Under the pieces are notes generated by a model. The model had not been told where the DNA came from, did not search any database, and saw nothing but the letters and a program-made list of their open reading frames with translations. Positions 9,131 through 18,199 of a stretch of 53,684 bases of DNA are shown piece by piece. A program made the position numbers and the translations under genes. Positions within the stretch are counted from its first letter, which is position 1, and the number at the start of each line of letters is the position of its first letter. Source of the DNA: Facklamia miroungae (GTDB taxonomy: Bacteria > Bacillota > Bacilli > Lactobacillales > Aerococcaceae); NCBI RefSeq assembly GCF_012396555.1, contig NZ_JAAXPS010000010.1, positions 1-53,684 of the forward strand, written 5' to 3'.

Positions 9131-10854
9131 TGACTAATAAACTAACTGGCATTGCGGCTAGTGACGGGATTGCAATCGCTCCCGTTTATTTATTAGTGGA
9201 TCCAGATTTAAGTTTTGAAGAAAAGATAATTGAAGATTGCGAACAAGAACTTGTGCGTTTGTCTATCGCTGTTGATCAAGCAAAAGCGGAACTGGAAAAA
9301 ATTCGCCAATTAGCTTCTACTCAATTAGGCGAAGCAGAGGCACAAGTTTTTGATGCCCATCTTTTAGTGCTATCGGATCCAGAATTTCTAGCCCAAATAA
9401 AAAATCTAATTGAAGATGAAAAAATGAATGCAGAGGCGAGCTTGCAAAAAGTGGCAGATATGTTCATCGCTACGTTTGAAGCAATGGAGGATAATCCATA
9501 TATGCAAGAACGCGCTGCGGATATACGAGACGTAAAGCAAAGGTTAATGGCAGCCTTATTAGGAGTTGAATTACCAACTCCTGCAACGATCGATCATGAA
9601 GTAATAGTGGTAGCCAGGGACTTAACACCGAGTGATACCGCTCAATTAAACAAAAAGTATGTTAAAGCTTTTGTAACAGAAATAGGAGGCCGCACTTCTC
9701 ATTCGGCCATTATGGCTAGGTCTTTAGAAATTCCAGCTATCGTGGGTATTAAAGGTGTGTCTGAAGCCGTAACTCAAGGGCAAAAAATTATTGTTGACGC
9801 GATAGAAGGTAGTGTTATTTTACAACCCACCGAGTCTGAGCTGAAAGAATATCAAGATAAATCAGCACTTTTAAGACAAAATAAGGAAGAACTAAAAAAA
9901 TTAGTATCTGCTTCCTCTTTAACTAGTGACGGGAAATCGTTAGAAATTGCAGCCAATATAGGTACACCTCAGGATGTTGAGGGAGTTATTGCAAATGGTG
10001 CGGATGGAATTGGTCTTTATCGGACAGAGTTTCTTTATATGAATTCTTCAGATTTCCCAAGTGAAGATGACCAATATCAAGCTTACCGTCAAGTGCTTGA
10101 AGCGGTTGATGGAAAAGGAGTCGTTGTGCGAACAATGGATATAGGCGGCGATAAACATCTCCCTTATATGACATTACCGCAAGAGTTGAATCCTTTTTTG
10201 GGGTATCGCGCCATTCGGATCTCTCTAGATAAACAAGAAATGTTTAAAACACAGTTGAGGGCTCTTTTGCGAGCATCTGTTCATGGCGATCTAAAAATAA
10301 TGTTTCCTATGATAGCCACTTTATCAGAATTTCACCAAGCTAAAGCCATATTGGAAGAAGCCAAAGAAGAACTCGCACAAGCTCAAATAGCATACTCTGA
10401 TAAAATCGAAGTTGGAATTATGGTAGAAATTCCGGCAGCAGCAGTTTTAGCTGATCAATTTGCTAAAGAAGTAGATTTCTTTTCTATCGGAACCAATGAT
10501 TTAATTCAGTATTCAATGGCTGCTGATCGTATGAATGAACAAGTTTCTTATTTGTATCAGCCATATAATCCTTCAATCCTGCGGTTAGTAAAATTTGTGA
10601 TTGATTCGGCTCATCAAGAAGGTAAATGGGTGGGTATGTGTGGTGAAATGGCAGGCGATCAGATGGCAGTGCCTATTTTAGTTGGTATGGGATTGGATGA
10701 GTTTTCAATGTCTGCTTCTTCTATCTTAAGGACACGTCAGTTAGTTTCGCGTCTTGATAGCCAAATGATGAAAGAGTTGGCTGAGCGTGTTACTAAGGAA
10801 TGTAGTTCATCCGAAGAAGTACTAGACTTAGTTAAGAATTATTTAGCGCAGTAG
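9130..10854 (+). CDS. ptsI: Phosphoenolpyruvate-protein phosphotransferase (PTS enzyme I)
   Basis: The 574-residue enzyme takes phosphate from phosphoenolpyruvate and passes it to HPr, the first step of all PTS sugar uptake. Domains run in order: an HPr-binding helical part, the swivelling domain with active-site His191 in [13 protein letters not shown], and a C-terminal barrel that binds PEP, with [10 protein letters not shown], the RTMDIGGDK strand and the catalytic Cys in GMCGEMAGD. The start codon shares a base with the ptsH stop. A terminator follows, which closes a two-gene operon. Confidence 0.97.
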   Translation: MTNKLTGIAASDGIAIAPVYLLVDPDLSFEEKIIEDCEQELVRLSIAVDQAKAELEKIRQLASTQLGEAEAQVFDAHLLVLSDPEFLAQIKNLIEDEKMNAEASLQKVADMFIATFEAMEDNPYMQERAADIRDVKQRLMAALLGVELPTPATIDHEVIVVARDLTPSDTAQLNKKYVKAFVTEIGGRTSHSAIMARSLEIPAIVGIKGVSEAVTQGQKIIVDAIEGSVILQPTESELKEYQDKSALLRQNKEELKKLVSASSLTSDGKSLEIAANIGTPQDVEGVIANGADGIGLYRTEFLYMNSSDFPSEDDQYQAYRQVLEAVDGKGVVVRTMDIGGDKHLPYMTLPQELNPFLGYRAIRISLDKQEMFKTQLRALLRASVHGDLKIMFPMIATLSEFHQAKAILEEAKEELAQAQIAYSDKIEVGIMVEIPAAAVLADQFAKEVDFFSIGTNDLIQYSMAADRMNEQVSYLYQPYNPSILRLVKFVIDSAHQEGKWVGMCGEMAGDQMAVPILVGMGLDEFSMSASSILRTRQLVSRLDSQMMKELAERVTKECSSSEEVLDLVKNYLAQ

Positions 10855-10878
10855 AAATCTTTAAGTAGATCTAAAACT

Positions 10879-10961
10879 GGCTTGAGACCCAATTGATAAT
10901 TTGTGTTATTTGAACATTTAAGAATGTTTATGATACAGATGATCAAGCCGGGTCTTTTTTT
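10879..10961 (+). terminator. Terminator of ptsHI
   Basis: GGCTTGA (10879-10885) pairs with TCAAGCC (10943-10949) around a long folded loop that contains its own AACATT/AATGTT hairpin, followed by seven Ts. AGACCC and GGGTCT offer an overlapping alternative pairing. Confidence 0.7.
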
Positions 10962-11045
10962 AAAGTAAAAAAATTCCTGTTAAGTTTGAAAAACATTTAC
11001 TATAATAGATGTGAATAGAAATAAGCTTTTTAGGAAGGAAGCATT

Positions 11046-12257
11046 ATGAAGATAGGCATGTTTACGGATACATACTTTCCTCAATTAAGTGGTGTATCAA
11101 CTTCAATCAAAATATTAACGAAAGAACTAAGGGCAAGAGGGCATGAAGTGGTTATTTTTACCACGACTGACCCGAATGCAGAGGCCGAAGCAGATGTTGT
11201 TAGAATCTCGAGTATCCCTTTTTTAAGTTTTTCTGATCGAAGAATTGCATACCGAGGCTTTGATCGCTGTTTAAAAATCGCACGTTCTATGAATTTGGAT
11301 ATTATTCATACACATACTGAATTTAGTATGGGATTGGCTGGGAAATATGTAGCAAATCGTTTGAGAATTCCTAATATACATACGTATCATACTATGTATG
11401 AAAATTATACCCATTACATTTTAGATGGACTTTTAGTTCAAGCCAGCCATGTTCGAGTAATTTCACGGCAATATTGTAATCAATCGAATGCAGTCATTGC
11501 CCCTAGCCAATTAACGAAGGATACATTAAGGTCTTATGGTATTCATGTTCCAATCAAAATCATAGCTACAGGAGTAAACATTCCAACTTTTAAACCGGAA
11601 GAAGCTAATAGCTTCAAGAAGGAGCTTGGGTTTAAGGATGATGATCGTATATTGTTATCTTTATCTCGTTTATCCAAAGAAAAAAATATACTCGAAGTTT
11701 TGCAGGCCTTTTGTGAATTGAAAGAAAATGATCCTCGTTTAAAGCTAGTTATTGCTGGCGACGGTCCAGAAAGAGAAAACTTAGAACAATTTAGTCGGAA
11801 GCACGAATTAGATGTACGGTTTGTTGGATTTGTCGACCACGAAGAAGTTTGGCGTTATTATCAAATGGCTGATTTGTATTTAAATGCTTCAGAGTCGGAG
11901 TCTCAAGGGTTAACTTATTTAGAAGCGATTGTCAATCGTTGTCCTATTATTGCTAAAAGCAATGATTATCTTAAGACGGTCATGCAAGAGGAAGCTTTTG
12001 GAAAATTGTATACCGAGGAATATCCAATGGTTGAGGCGACTAAAGATTTCTTAGAAAGGGTAGATTCCAATCAAATGCGTCCAATCAATCCAGAAAATCT
12101 TTATGAAATATCAGCTGAAAAGTTTGGTGACCAAGTTTTGGCATTCTATCAAGAAATAATTGAGCGTTATATTGAAGAAGAAAACGGTATTTTTGATCGG
12201 GTTTTTGGTAAAGTAAAAAATATTATTCGTGAAATTGTCATTGGAGGGAAAGTATAA
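11046..12257 (+). CDS. Family-4 glycosyltransferase, probably acting on diacylglycerol
   Basis: The 403-residue protein has the GT-B fold of GT4 enzymes. The N-terminal MKIGMFTDTYFPQLSGVSTS motif and IIHTHTEFSMG are typical of the subgroup that adds glucose to diacylglycerol for glycolipid and lipoteichoic-acid anchors (related to enterococcal BgsB/BgsA). The C-terminal half has LSRLSKEKN, VIAGDGPERE and the donor-site ESESQGLTYLEA. Such genes often occur as a pair, but only one is present here. AGGAAGGAAGC precedes the ATG. Its stop overlaps the following dehydrogenase start by one base. Substrate is inferred from family resemblance. Confidence 0.78.
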   Translation: MKIGMFTDTYFPQLSGVSTSIKILTKELRARGHEVVIFTTTDPNAEAEADVVRISSIPFLSFSDRRIAYRGFDRCLKIARSMNLDIIHTHTEFSMGLAGKYVANRLRIPNIHTYHTMYENYTHYILDGLLVQASHVRVISRQYCNQSNAVIAPSQLTKDTLRSYGIHVPIKIIATGVNIPTFKPEEANSFKKELGFKDDDRILLSLSRLSKEKNILEVLQAFCELKENDPRLKLVIAGDGPERENLEQFSRKHELDVRFVGFVDHEEVWRYYQMADLYLNASESESQGLTYLEAIVNRCPIIAKSNDYLKTVMQEEAFGKLYTEEYPMVEATKDFLERVDSNQMRPINPENLYEISAEKFGDQVLAFYQEIIERYIEEENGIFDRVFGKVKNIIREIVIGGKV

Positions 12258-13135
12258 TGTATCAAAATATTAAAGTAGGTTTTATTGGTTTAGGCGTAAT
12301 GGGACAGTCGATGGCTGAGCATATTTTGAAAGCGGGTTATCCACTTTATGTATATAATCGTACTAAGTCCAAGTCTGATAAACTGGTTGAACTTGGTGCT
12401 GTCTGGCAAAATACACCCCAAGAAATTGCTCAAGTATGTGATCTCGTTTTAACAATTGTTGGATATCCTGCTGATGTTGAAGCGGTATATCTAGGTGAAA
12501 ATGGATTGTTTGAAGGAGCACGCTCAGGTCAAGTCTTTATCGATTTAACTACTTCACGTCCAAGTTTGGCTCAAGAATTGACAGCAAAAGGCAAGGCTAT
12601 TGGCGTAACCGTTTTGGATGCCCCAGTTTCCGGCGGGGATTTGGGCGCTAAAGCAGGTCGATTAACCGCGATGGTGGGCGGAGATGCTTCGACTCTTGAT
12701 GAAGTGCGCCCGGTTCTAGAAACATTTAGTGCAAGTATTCAACATCATGGACCTGCAGGCTCAGGACAACACGCTAAGGCTAGTAATCAAATTATGATCG
12801 CTGGTACTATGACTGGTATGGTTGAAACGTTAAGATATGCTAAGGCAAACGGTCTAGATCTAGAAAAAGTAATTGCTACCTTAACAGGAGGTGCTGCTAA
12901 AAATTGGTCTTTAGCTAATTATGGACCGCGTATATTAAAAGCAGATTATTCACCAGGCTTTTTTGTTAAACATTATATAAAAGACTTGGGGATAGCGCTT
13001 GAAGAAGCAGAAAAAGCTCATTTAGATTTACCAGGCACGAGCCTTGCTTATGATTTATACCGAGAGCTCGCCAGTGAAGGGCATGAAAATGAGGGAACAC
13101 AAGCCTTGATTAAACTATGGTGGGATCAAGAATAG
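12257..13135 (+). CDS. Beta-hydroxyacid dehydrogenase family oxidoreductase
   Basis: This 292-residue protein belongs to the 3-hydroxyisobutyrate/tartronate-semialdehyde reductase family. The Rossmann motif GFIGLGVMGQSM (about 8-19) binds NAD(P), DAPVSGG is the substrate-binding signature, and GSGQHAKASNQ holds the catalytic lysine. The helical C-terminal domain is complete. It is coupled to the glycosyltransferase by a one-base overlap, a pairing with no obvious biochemical logic. Actual substrate is unknown. Confidence 0.85.
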   Translation: MYQNIKVGFIGLGVMGQSMAEHILKAGYPLYVYNRTKSKSDKLVELGAVWQNTPQEIAQVCDLVLTIVGYPADVEAVYLGENGLFEGARSGQVFIDLTTSRPSLAQELTAKGKAIGVTVLDAPVSGGDLGAKAGRLTAMVGGDASTLDEVRPVLETFSASIQHHGPAGSGQHAKASNQIMIAGTMTGMVETLRYAKANGLDLEKVIATLTGGAAKNWSLANYGPRILKADYSPGFFVKHYIKDLGIALEEAEKAHLDLPGTSLAYDLYRELASEGHENEGTQALIKLWWDQE

Positions 13136-13254
13136 CGATCTTCAGCTTTATTCTATGGGTATTTACCAAGATTTTTTTCTTGCAATTTCATTTCAGTTTG
13201 TTACTATACCATGTATAATAAATATTATCTTCGTGGTGAAGAATGGAGGAAATC

Positions 13255-13482
13255 ATGAAAGCATCTGTACTTACTGGAATTATCCAACGATTAGAAACAA
13301 TGGCTAAGTCAAAAGATGAAGTTGAAGTTCGTCGATTTGAATTAGATGGGATTGAAAAATGCCAAGTTACTTATTTGCCAAATGATGATGCTTTTGAAAT
13401 GACAGAATCTAAGACGGGAACCGTTTTCCGTTTTGATAATGTTGATTTAGTAGCCATTGAAATTTTTGATCTGCTAGGTTAA
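13255..13482 (+). CDS. ykuJ: YkuJ-family small protein (DUF1797)
   Basis: A 75-residue soluble protein matching the YkuJ family: an N-terminal helix (SVLTGIIQRLETMAKS) followed by strands with EVRRFELDGIEKCQVTY and FRFDNVDLVAIEIFDLL. The function of the family is unknown. An earlier ATG at 13243 lies inside the ribosome-binding site ATGGAGGA, so 13255 is used. A TATAAT at 13214-13219 is the likely -10 box. It forms its own transcription unit with a strong terminator. Confidence 0.8.
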   Translation: MKASVLTGIIQRLETMAKSKDEVEVRRFELDGIEKCQVTYLPNDDAFEMTESKTGTVFRFDNVDLVAIEIFDLLG

Positions 13483-13498
13483 ATTTAATGATTAGAAA

Positions 13499-13536
13499 AG
13501 AGGCCTGAGGACAATTAAACCTCAGGCCTCTTTTAT
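13499..13536 (+). terminator. Terminator after ykuJ
   Basis: A perfect 12-bp stem (AGAGGCCTGAGG / CCTCAGGCCTCT) with a 9-base loop and a TTTT-rich tail. Confidence 0.92.
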
Positions 13537-13659
13537 TTTAGTTAGATGCTTTTATCAGATGAACAAACTGCCAGGTGAAATTACAAAGGTTATTGAGAGT
13601 CGAATGACAAATATACCTGAACAGACCTAGTGAATCATGCGTATAAGCTACAAAGAATA

Positions 13660-13668
13660 TGCTATAAT
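13660..13668 (+). promoter_or_regulatory. Extended -10 promoter of the yqeG cluster
   Basis: TGCTATAAT is a textbook extended -10 element; there is no good -35 box, as is usual for this promoter type. It is 62 bases upstream of yqeG and is probably the main promoter for the genes through tmcAL. Confidence 0.6.
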
Positions 13669-13730
13669 GATTTTAAGAATGAACAAACGAAAGTTATCAA
13701 TGTAGAAAATATAAAGGTATAGGAGGAATC

Positions 13731-14264
13731 ATGAAAAATTTGATTCAACCCACATGGTGTCTTAATTCAATTTACCGTTTAACACCTTCTGATTTAATGA
13801 ACCAACAAATTAAAGGATTAATTGTTGACCTTGACAACACATTACTGGCATGGAATTGTTTAGATCATACACAAGAATTAGCCTTATGGGTTACAAGTAT
13901 GAAAGAAGCTGGGATAAAATTATTTGTTTTATCGAATAATCATCCTGAACGAGTTCACCGGGTGGCTAATCCTTTAAAAATACCATATTTAGGTCATGCC
14001 TTAAAACCTTTGAGGCGCAGTTTTCAACTAGCTATGAAAGCGATGCAAGTTGATCCAGAGAATGTCTTAGTTGTAGGTGATCAAATTATGACTGATGTAA
14101 TAGGCGCAAGGAGTTTAGGCTTAAAAGTACTCTTAGTGAAACCAATTGTTAATAATGATAATATATATACTTTAGTTAATCGAAATCTAGAAAAAATGGC
14201 GCTTAAATGGATAGGGATTGATCGCCACGGAGATTGGGGGGACCAGCTTGAAAGAAGTGAATAA
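13731..14264 (+). CDS. yqeG: YqeG-family HAD IIIA phosphatase
   Basis: The 177-residue protein has the HAD core: VDLDNTLLAW (about 32-41, nucleophile and acid/base aspartates), LFVLSNN (motif II) and VGDQIMTDVIGARSLG (motif IV). Family members resemble phosphatidylglycerophosphate phosphatases, but the physiological substrate in Firmicutes is not settled. AGGAGGAATC precedes the ATG. It is the first gene of a conserved cluster and overlaps yqeH by 17 bases. Confidence 0.88.
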   Translation: MKNLIQPTWCLNSIYRLTPSDLMNQQIKGLIVDLDNTLLAWNCLDHTQELALWVTSMKEAGIKLFVLSNNHPERVHRVANPLKIPYLGHALKPLRRSFQLAMKAMQVDPENVLVVGDQIMTDVIGARSLGLKVLLVKPIVNNDNIYTLVNRNLEKMALKWIGIDRHGDWGDQLERSE

Positions 14265-15375
14265 TTTAGAAGAAAACTACCAGTGTATTGGCTGTGGAGC
14301 TGAAATCCAAAGTGAAAATCCAGAAGAGATGGGGTATTTACCAGCCTCTACGCTAGAAAAGAAAAAAATAGAGGGGAACTTTTATTGTCAGCGTTGCTTT
14401 AGATTGCGTCATTATAATGAGTTGCAAGATATTCAATTATCGGATGACTTATTCTTAGATCGACTTTCTTCCATTGCAGAAGATGACGCTTTTGTTGTGA
14501 ATGTGATTGATATATTTGATGTTGAAGGGAGTATGTTAACAGGATTACAACGTTTTATCGGTTCTCAACCTTTTGTTTTAGTAGCAAATAAGGCGGACTT
14601 GTTACCTAAATCAATTAAGCTAGCGCGTATTACTCACTGGTTAAAACAGCGTTTCTTTGAAAATGGTTTGAAACCAGAAGAAGTCTATTTACTTTCTGCA
14701 AATAAACCAGCCAGTTTGAAAGCTTTAATCGACCGTATTGACCAAGAAGTACGGCAACACAATGTCTATATCGTGGGAGTCACCAATGTTGGAAAGTCAA
14801 CCTTGATTAATCAATTGCTACGCCATTATGGTGGAGAAAAAGAAATTATCACTACCTCGGATCATCCAGGGACGACACTTGATATGATTCGCATTCCTTT
14901 GACGGAAACAACAGGTATTATCGATACTCCCGGTATTATTAAAGAAAATCAAATGGCTCATTATTTAGATCGCAAAGGTGTGAAAAATTTATTGCCTAGT
15001 CAACCGATTAAACCTAGGATTTTCCAATTAAATCCGGGACAAACGCTCTTTTTAGCAGGAGTAAGTCGCATAGACTTTTCGGCAGGTCAGAAGACGGCTT
15101 TTACTTTTTACGTATCAAATGATGCCTATATTCATCGAACTAAAACTGAAAAAGCTGATGATTTTTATCAAAAGCATAAGGGCCAACTATTGAGCCCCCC
15201 TTATCAAGATCAGCTAAGTGATTTTCCAAAATTACAGGGACGTGATTTCCAATTAAACCCAAATCAAGACATAGCAATTGCAGGTTTAGGTTGGTTTACC
15301 GTAAATGAACCCGTTCAAATTAGAGTTTGGGCACCTCAAAATGTTCAAATTTCACAAAGAGAAAGTATAATTTAA
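14248..15375 (+). CDS. yqeH: Ribosome biogenesis GTPase YqeH
   Basis: This circularly permuted GTPase helps assemble the 30S subunit. The 375-residue protein starts with a zinc-finger pattern (CIGCG ... CQRC) followed by the permuted G motifs: NKAD (G4), SANKP (G5), then GVTNVGKSTLIN (G1/P-loop) and DTPG (G3). The long C-terminal domain is family-typical. The start is taken as the TTG at 14248, five bases after GGGGGGA; a TTG at 14218 has no comparable site. TTG and the overlap with yqeG suggest translational coupling. Confidence 0.9.
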   Translation: MKEVNNLEENYQCIGCGAEIQSENPEEMGYLPASTLEKKKIEGNFYCQRCFRLRHYNELQDIQLSDDLFLDRLSSIAEDDAFVVNVIDIFDVEGSMLTGLQRFIGSQPFVLVANKADLLPKSIKLARITHWLKQRFFENGLKPEEVYLLSANKPASLKALIDRIDQEVRQHNVYIVGVTNVGKSTLINQLLRHYGGEKEIITTSDHPGTTLDMIRIPLTETTGIIDTPGIIKENQMAHYLDRKGVKNLLPSQPIKPRIFQLNPGQTLFLAGVSRIDFSAGQKTAFTFYVSNDAYIHRTKTEKADDFYQKHKGQLLSPPYQDQLSDFPKLQGRDFQLNPNQDIAIAGLGWFTVNEPVQIRVWAPQNVQISQRESII

Positions 15376-15411
15376 ATATTAATAAGTTTTTTAACTAGAA
15401 AAGGAGTCAAA

Positions 15412-15729
15412 ATGACCGTATTAAATAAAAAACAAATTAAGTTTCTAAGGAAGAAAGCTCAAAAGGAAAAACCAATCTTTCAAGTCGGTAAATTAGGAGT
15501 AACAGATGTTTTTATTCAACAAGTCAATGAGGCAATTGAGAAACGAGAGCTTGTTAAATTTAATATCTTACAAAATTCAGATGAAGAAATTAACCAAGCT
15601 GCTGAACAAATTGCGGAGTCCATTGATGCGGTGATAATTCAAACAGTGGGGCATACCGCCATTCTTTATCGCCCTTCGCGCAAAGAAAAATATCAGCGAC
15701 TGAGTGAAGAAATAGCAAACATCCAATAG
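15412..15729 (+). CDS. yhbY: YhbY-type (CRM domain) ribosome-associated RNA-binding protein
   Basis: The 105-residue protein is a single CRM domain: LNKKQIKFLRKKAQKEKPIFQVGKLG is the conserved N-terminal half with the GKxG loop, followed by the helix VTDVFIQQVNEAIEKRELVKF and a C-terminal strand. Family members associate with pre-50S particles. AAAAGGAGTC precedes the ATG. It sits 36 bases after yqeH and 13 before nadD. Confidence 0.92.
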   Translation: MTVLNKKQIKFLRKKAQKEKPIFQVGKLGVTDVFIQQVNEAIEKRELVKFNILQNSDEEINQAAEQIAESIDAVIIQTVGHTAILYRPSRKEKYQRLSEEIANIQ

Positions 15730-15742
15730 AAAGGAGACCTTC

Positions 15743-16420
15743 ATGCGGACGATCATTAGCGAGCAAACGATTTTAACCCTAGAGAGAGAATGTGCCTTCG
15801 CGACTTTAGGGCAGATAGAAGTTTTATCATCCGACCATGATCGCCAACGCATTGGCATTTTAGGCGGAACCTTTAATCCGCCACATTTAGGACATTTATT
15901 AATGGCTGAGCAAGTGGGAAGGCAATTGGATTTAGATGAGGTTTGGTTCATGCCTACTGCCAAACCCCCTCATGCCCCAGGTAAACAAACGATTGCTTCG
16001 CAACACCGTATACAAATGGTTCAAAGAGCCATTGAAGGGAATCCGCTTTTTAAGTTACAAGCTTATGAAGTGAATCGCGGTGGCAAAAACTATACGGTGG
16101 ATACGATGAAACATTTCATTAAAAAATATCCTGAAAGTGACTTTTATTTTATTATCGGAAGCGATTCAGCTAATGATTTAGATACATGGCGCGATATCAG
16201 TGAACTCGCTTCAATCGTTCAATTTGTAGGGGTTCGACGTCCAAATGAAGAAGTATATGGCGGATCTTATCCAATTATTTGGGTAGACAGTCCTTTGGTA
16301 GAACTTTCTTCAACAGAAATACGTTTGAGAGTTTATCTGGAACAATCGATTCGTTATCAAGTACCTGAAACTGTGATGGAATATATTCATCAACATAATC
16401 TTTATCGTCGATTGGATTAG
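15743..16420 (+). CDS. nadD: Nicotinate-nucleotide adenylyltransferase
   Basis: The 225-residue enzyme joins ATP and nicotinate mononucleotide to make deamido-NAD. The nucleotidyltransferase signature GILGGTFNPPHLGHLL starts at about residue 38, later followed by FIIGSDSAND and SSTEIRLR (the ISSTxIR motif). About 35 residues precede the usual N-terminus, a feature seen in several Lactobacillales homologues. AGAAAGGAGACC fixes the ATG at 15743. It is followed by yqeK, the usual partner. Confidence 0.94.
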   Translation: MRTIISEQTILTLERECAFATLGQIEVLSSDHDRQRIGILGGTFNPPHLGHLLMAEQVGRQLDLDEVWFMPTAKPPHAPGKQTIASQHRIQMVQRAIEGNPLFKLQAYEVNRGGKNYTVDTMKHFIKKYPESDFYFIIGSDSANDLDTWRDISELASIVQFVGVRRPNEEVYGGSYPIIWVDSPLVELSSTEIRLRVYLEQSIRYQVPETVMEYIHQHNLYRRLD

Positions 16421-16437
16421 TTGAAAGAGGAGCATTT

Positions 16438-17055
16438 ATGATAGAAGAATTGATATATCAACAAAATCTCATTAATATGAGCCGACAGGAACTAATTAAT
16501 CAATTAGACAAGCGCTTATCTAAAAGTCGGTTTAATCATGTTATGAGAGTTGAGAAAAAAGCGCTTGAGTTAGCTGAATTATATGGAGCAGATATAGAAA
16601 AAACCTCAATCGTGGCCTTGATGCACGATTATGCCAAAGAGATTGATGCAAACACGATGTTACTCTTAGCTAAAGAATTTTGGTCAGATGACCGATTGGA
16701 TGAAGCGAATGAAGGGATTTGGCATGGTTTCGCCGCAGCACAAATTTTAAAAAGAGATTTAGCATGTCAGGATGAAGAGGTTATTCAGGCGGTAGCTGCT
16801 CATACAACAGGTTGGCATCAAATGTCACAAATTGCTAAAATTCTTTACATTGCTGACTATACGGAAGAAGGTCGTGATTTTAAAGGCGTCAATAAAGTTA
16901 GAAAATTGAGCCTTATTGATTTAGACAAAGCTTGCTTATTAAAAATGCGAATGACGGTTAAACGCTTGATGAAGAAACAAGAATATCTTTTTCCTTTACA
17001 GATTGAAGTTTATAATAGTTGGATCAAGCATTATCAAGAAAATAAAGTTATTTAG
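16438..17055 (+). CDS. yqeK: HD-domain phosphohydrolase YqeK (diadenosine tetraphosphatase)
   Basis: The 205-residue protein has an HD hydrolase domain: FNHVMRVEKKA, then LMHDYAKEI (the HD pair), GFAAAQIL, AVAAHTTGW and IADYTE, which supply the metal ligands. Firmicute YqeK proteins cleave Ap4A symmetrically to ADP; that activity is assigned from the family. AAAGAGGAGC precedes the ATG. It lies between nadD and rsfS with short gaps, so co-transcription is likely. Confidence 0.9.
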   Translation: MIEELIYQQNLINMSRQELINQLDKRLSKSRFNHVMRVEKKALELAELYGADIEKTSIVALMHDYAKEIDANTMLLLAKEFWSDDRLDEANEGIWHGFAAAQILKRDLACQDEEVIQAVAAHTTGWHQMSQIAKILYIADYTEEGRDFKGVNKVRKLSLIDLDKACLLKMRMTVKRLMKKQEYLFPLQIEVYNSWIKHYQENKVI

Positions 17056-17063
17056 GAGGAACT

Positions 17064-17426
17064 ATGACGTTATCAAGTAAAGAAAAATTAGAAGTGATTG
17101 TAAAGGCTGCCGATGACCGTATGGGACAAGATATAATGGCTTTAGATGTTAGTGAAATGACTCCTTTAGCTGAATATTTTGTGATTATGCATGCTAAAAA
17201 TGATCGCCAATTGAATGCGATTGTGGATGAAATCATTGAGAAATGTCATCAGGCAAAGATTAATATTAAAGGTTCTGAAGGCAAAGATGGGGGAAGATGG
17301 ATTTTAATTGATATTTACGAAATAGTTGTTCATGTCTTCCATTATGAAGAGCGAAGCCATTATAATTTGGAAAAAATTTGGCGAGACGCGCCATTAGTTG
17401 ATATTTCTGAATGGGTGAATCCTTAA
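17064..17426 (+). CDS. rsfS: Ribosomal silencing factor RsfS
   Basis: This 120-residue protein binds L14 on the large subunit and blocks subunit joining when nutrients are poor. Family features are LDVSEMTPLAEYFVIMHAKNDRQLNAI, a GSEGKDGGRWILIDI strand and the terminal HYNLEKIW. Its stop codon overlaps the next start by one base. Confidence 0.94.
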   Translation: MTLSSKEKLEVIVKAADDRMGQDIMALDVSEMTPLAEYFVIMHAKNDRQLNAIVDEIIEKCHQAKINIKGSEGKDGGRWILIDIYEIVVHVFHYEERSHYNLEKIWRDAPLVDISEWVNP

Positions 17427-18196
17427 TGGGCTTTACCGAAGTAGCTTTGATTTATGACCGTTTTAATGATTTAAGTGCATATGATCATTGGTTGGCTTTT
17501 ACTCAAGAATGTGGAGGGAAAGAGGTTAAAGCTGTTTTAGATGTTGCTTGTGGAACAGGTTATTTTACACGTCTATTAGTACAACACTTTCCACAGGTAA
17601 AGGGTATCGATTTAAATGAAGCAATGATTACAGAAGCTAAAGAGCATTCAAAAAATATTTTGGATAATCTTGTTTTTCAACAAGGGAATATGTTGAATCT
17701 CCAAGCAGAACAAGGCAAATATGACCTAGTGACTTGTTATGCTGATTCGTTATGTTTTTTGGCAAATGAAGAAGAGCTTAAGCAAGCTCTTTTTTCAATG
17801 GCTAATTGTTTAAAACCCGGCGGACGATTGCTTTTTGATGTTTGGACGCCTTATCAACTGAGTCAAGGGTTTGATCAATTTTCTTATCATGACGAGGATG
17901 AAAACGGCGCTCTTTTATGGACTTCTTTCACAGATCCCGATGAGTTAAAAGTTACTCATGAACTGACAGTCTATAATTACTCCCACTTTGAAGGTAGACA
18001 AGCCTTGTATACGCGTCATGAAGTGGATTTAGAAGAAAGAACCTATCCTTTGACGACTTATATAAAGTATTTAAATGAAGCTGGTTTTTTATCTCAACAG
18101 ATACAAGTTAGGGTGCAATTTGGTGAACGACTTTACCATGAGTTTCAAGATCAGCAAGCAGATCGCTGGTTCTTTGTGTGTCAAAAGGGGGAATAA
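17426..18196 (+). CDS. yqeM: Class I SAM-dependent methyltransferase YqeM
   Basis: The 256-residue protein has a Rossmann-fold SAM-binding site: VLDVACGTGYFTRLL (motif I), GIDLNEAMI (motif II) and KYDLVTCYADSLCFL (motif IV). Its position after rsfS matches yqeM of Bacillus. The start is taken as the ATG at 17426, in TAATG with the rsfS stop, because the family begins close to the VYDRFND-like segment; an ATG at 17411 would add five residues. The methyl acceptor is unknown. Confidence 0.87.
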   Translation: MGFTEVALIYDRFNDLSAYDHWLAFTQECGGKEVKAVLDVACGTGYFTRLLVQHFPQVKGIDLNEAMITEAKEHSKNILDNLVFQQGNMLNLQAEQGKYDLVTCYADSLCFLANEEELKQALFSMANCLKPGGRLLFDVWTPYQLSQGFDQFSYHDEDENGALLWTSFTDPDELKVTHELTVYNYSHFEGRQALYTRHEVDLEERTYPLTTYIKYLNEAGFLSQQIQVRVQFGERLYHEFQDQQADRWFFVCQKGE

Positions 18197-18199
18197 GCC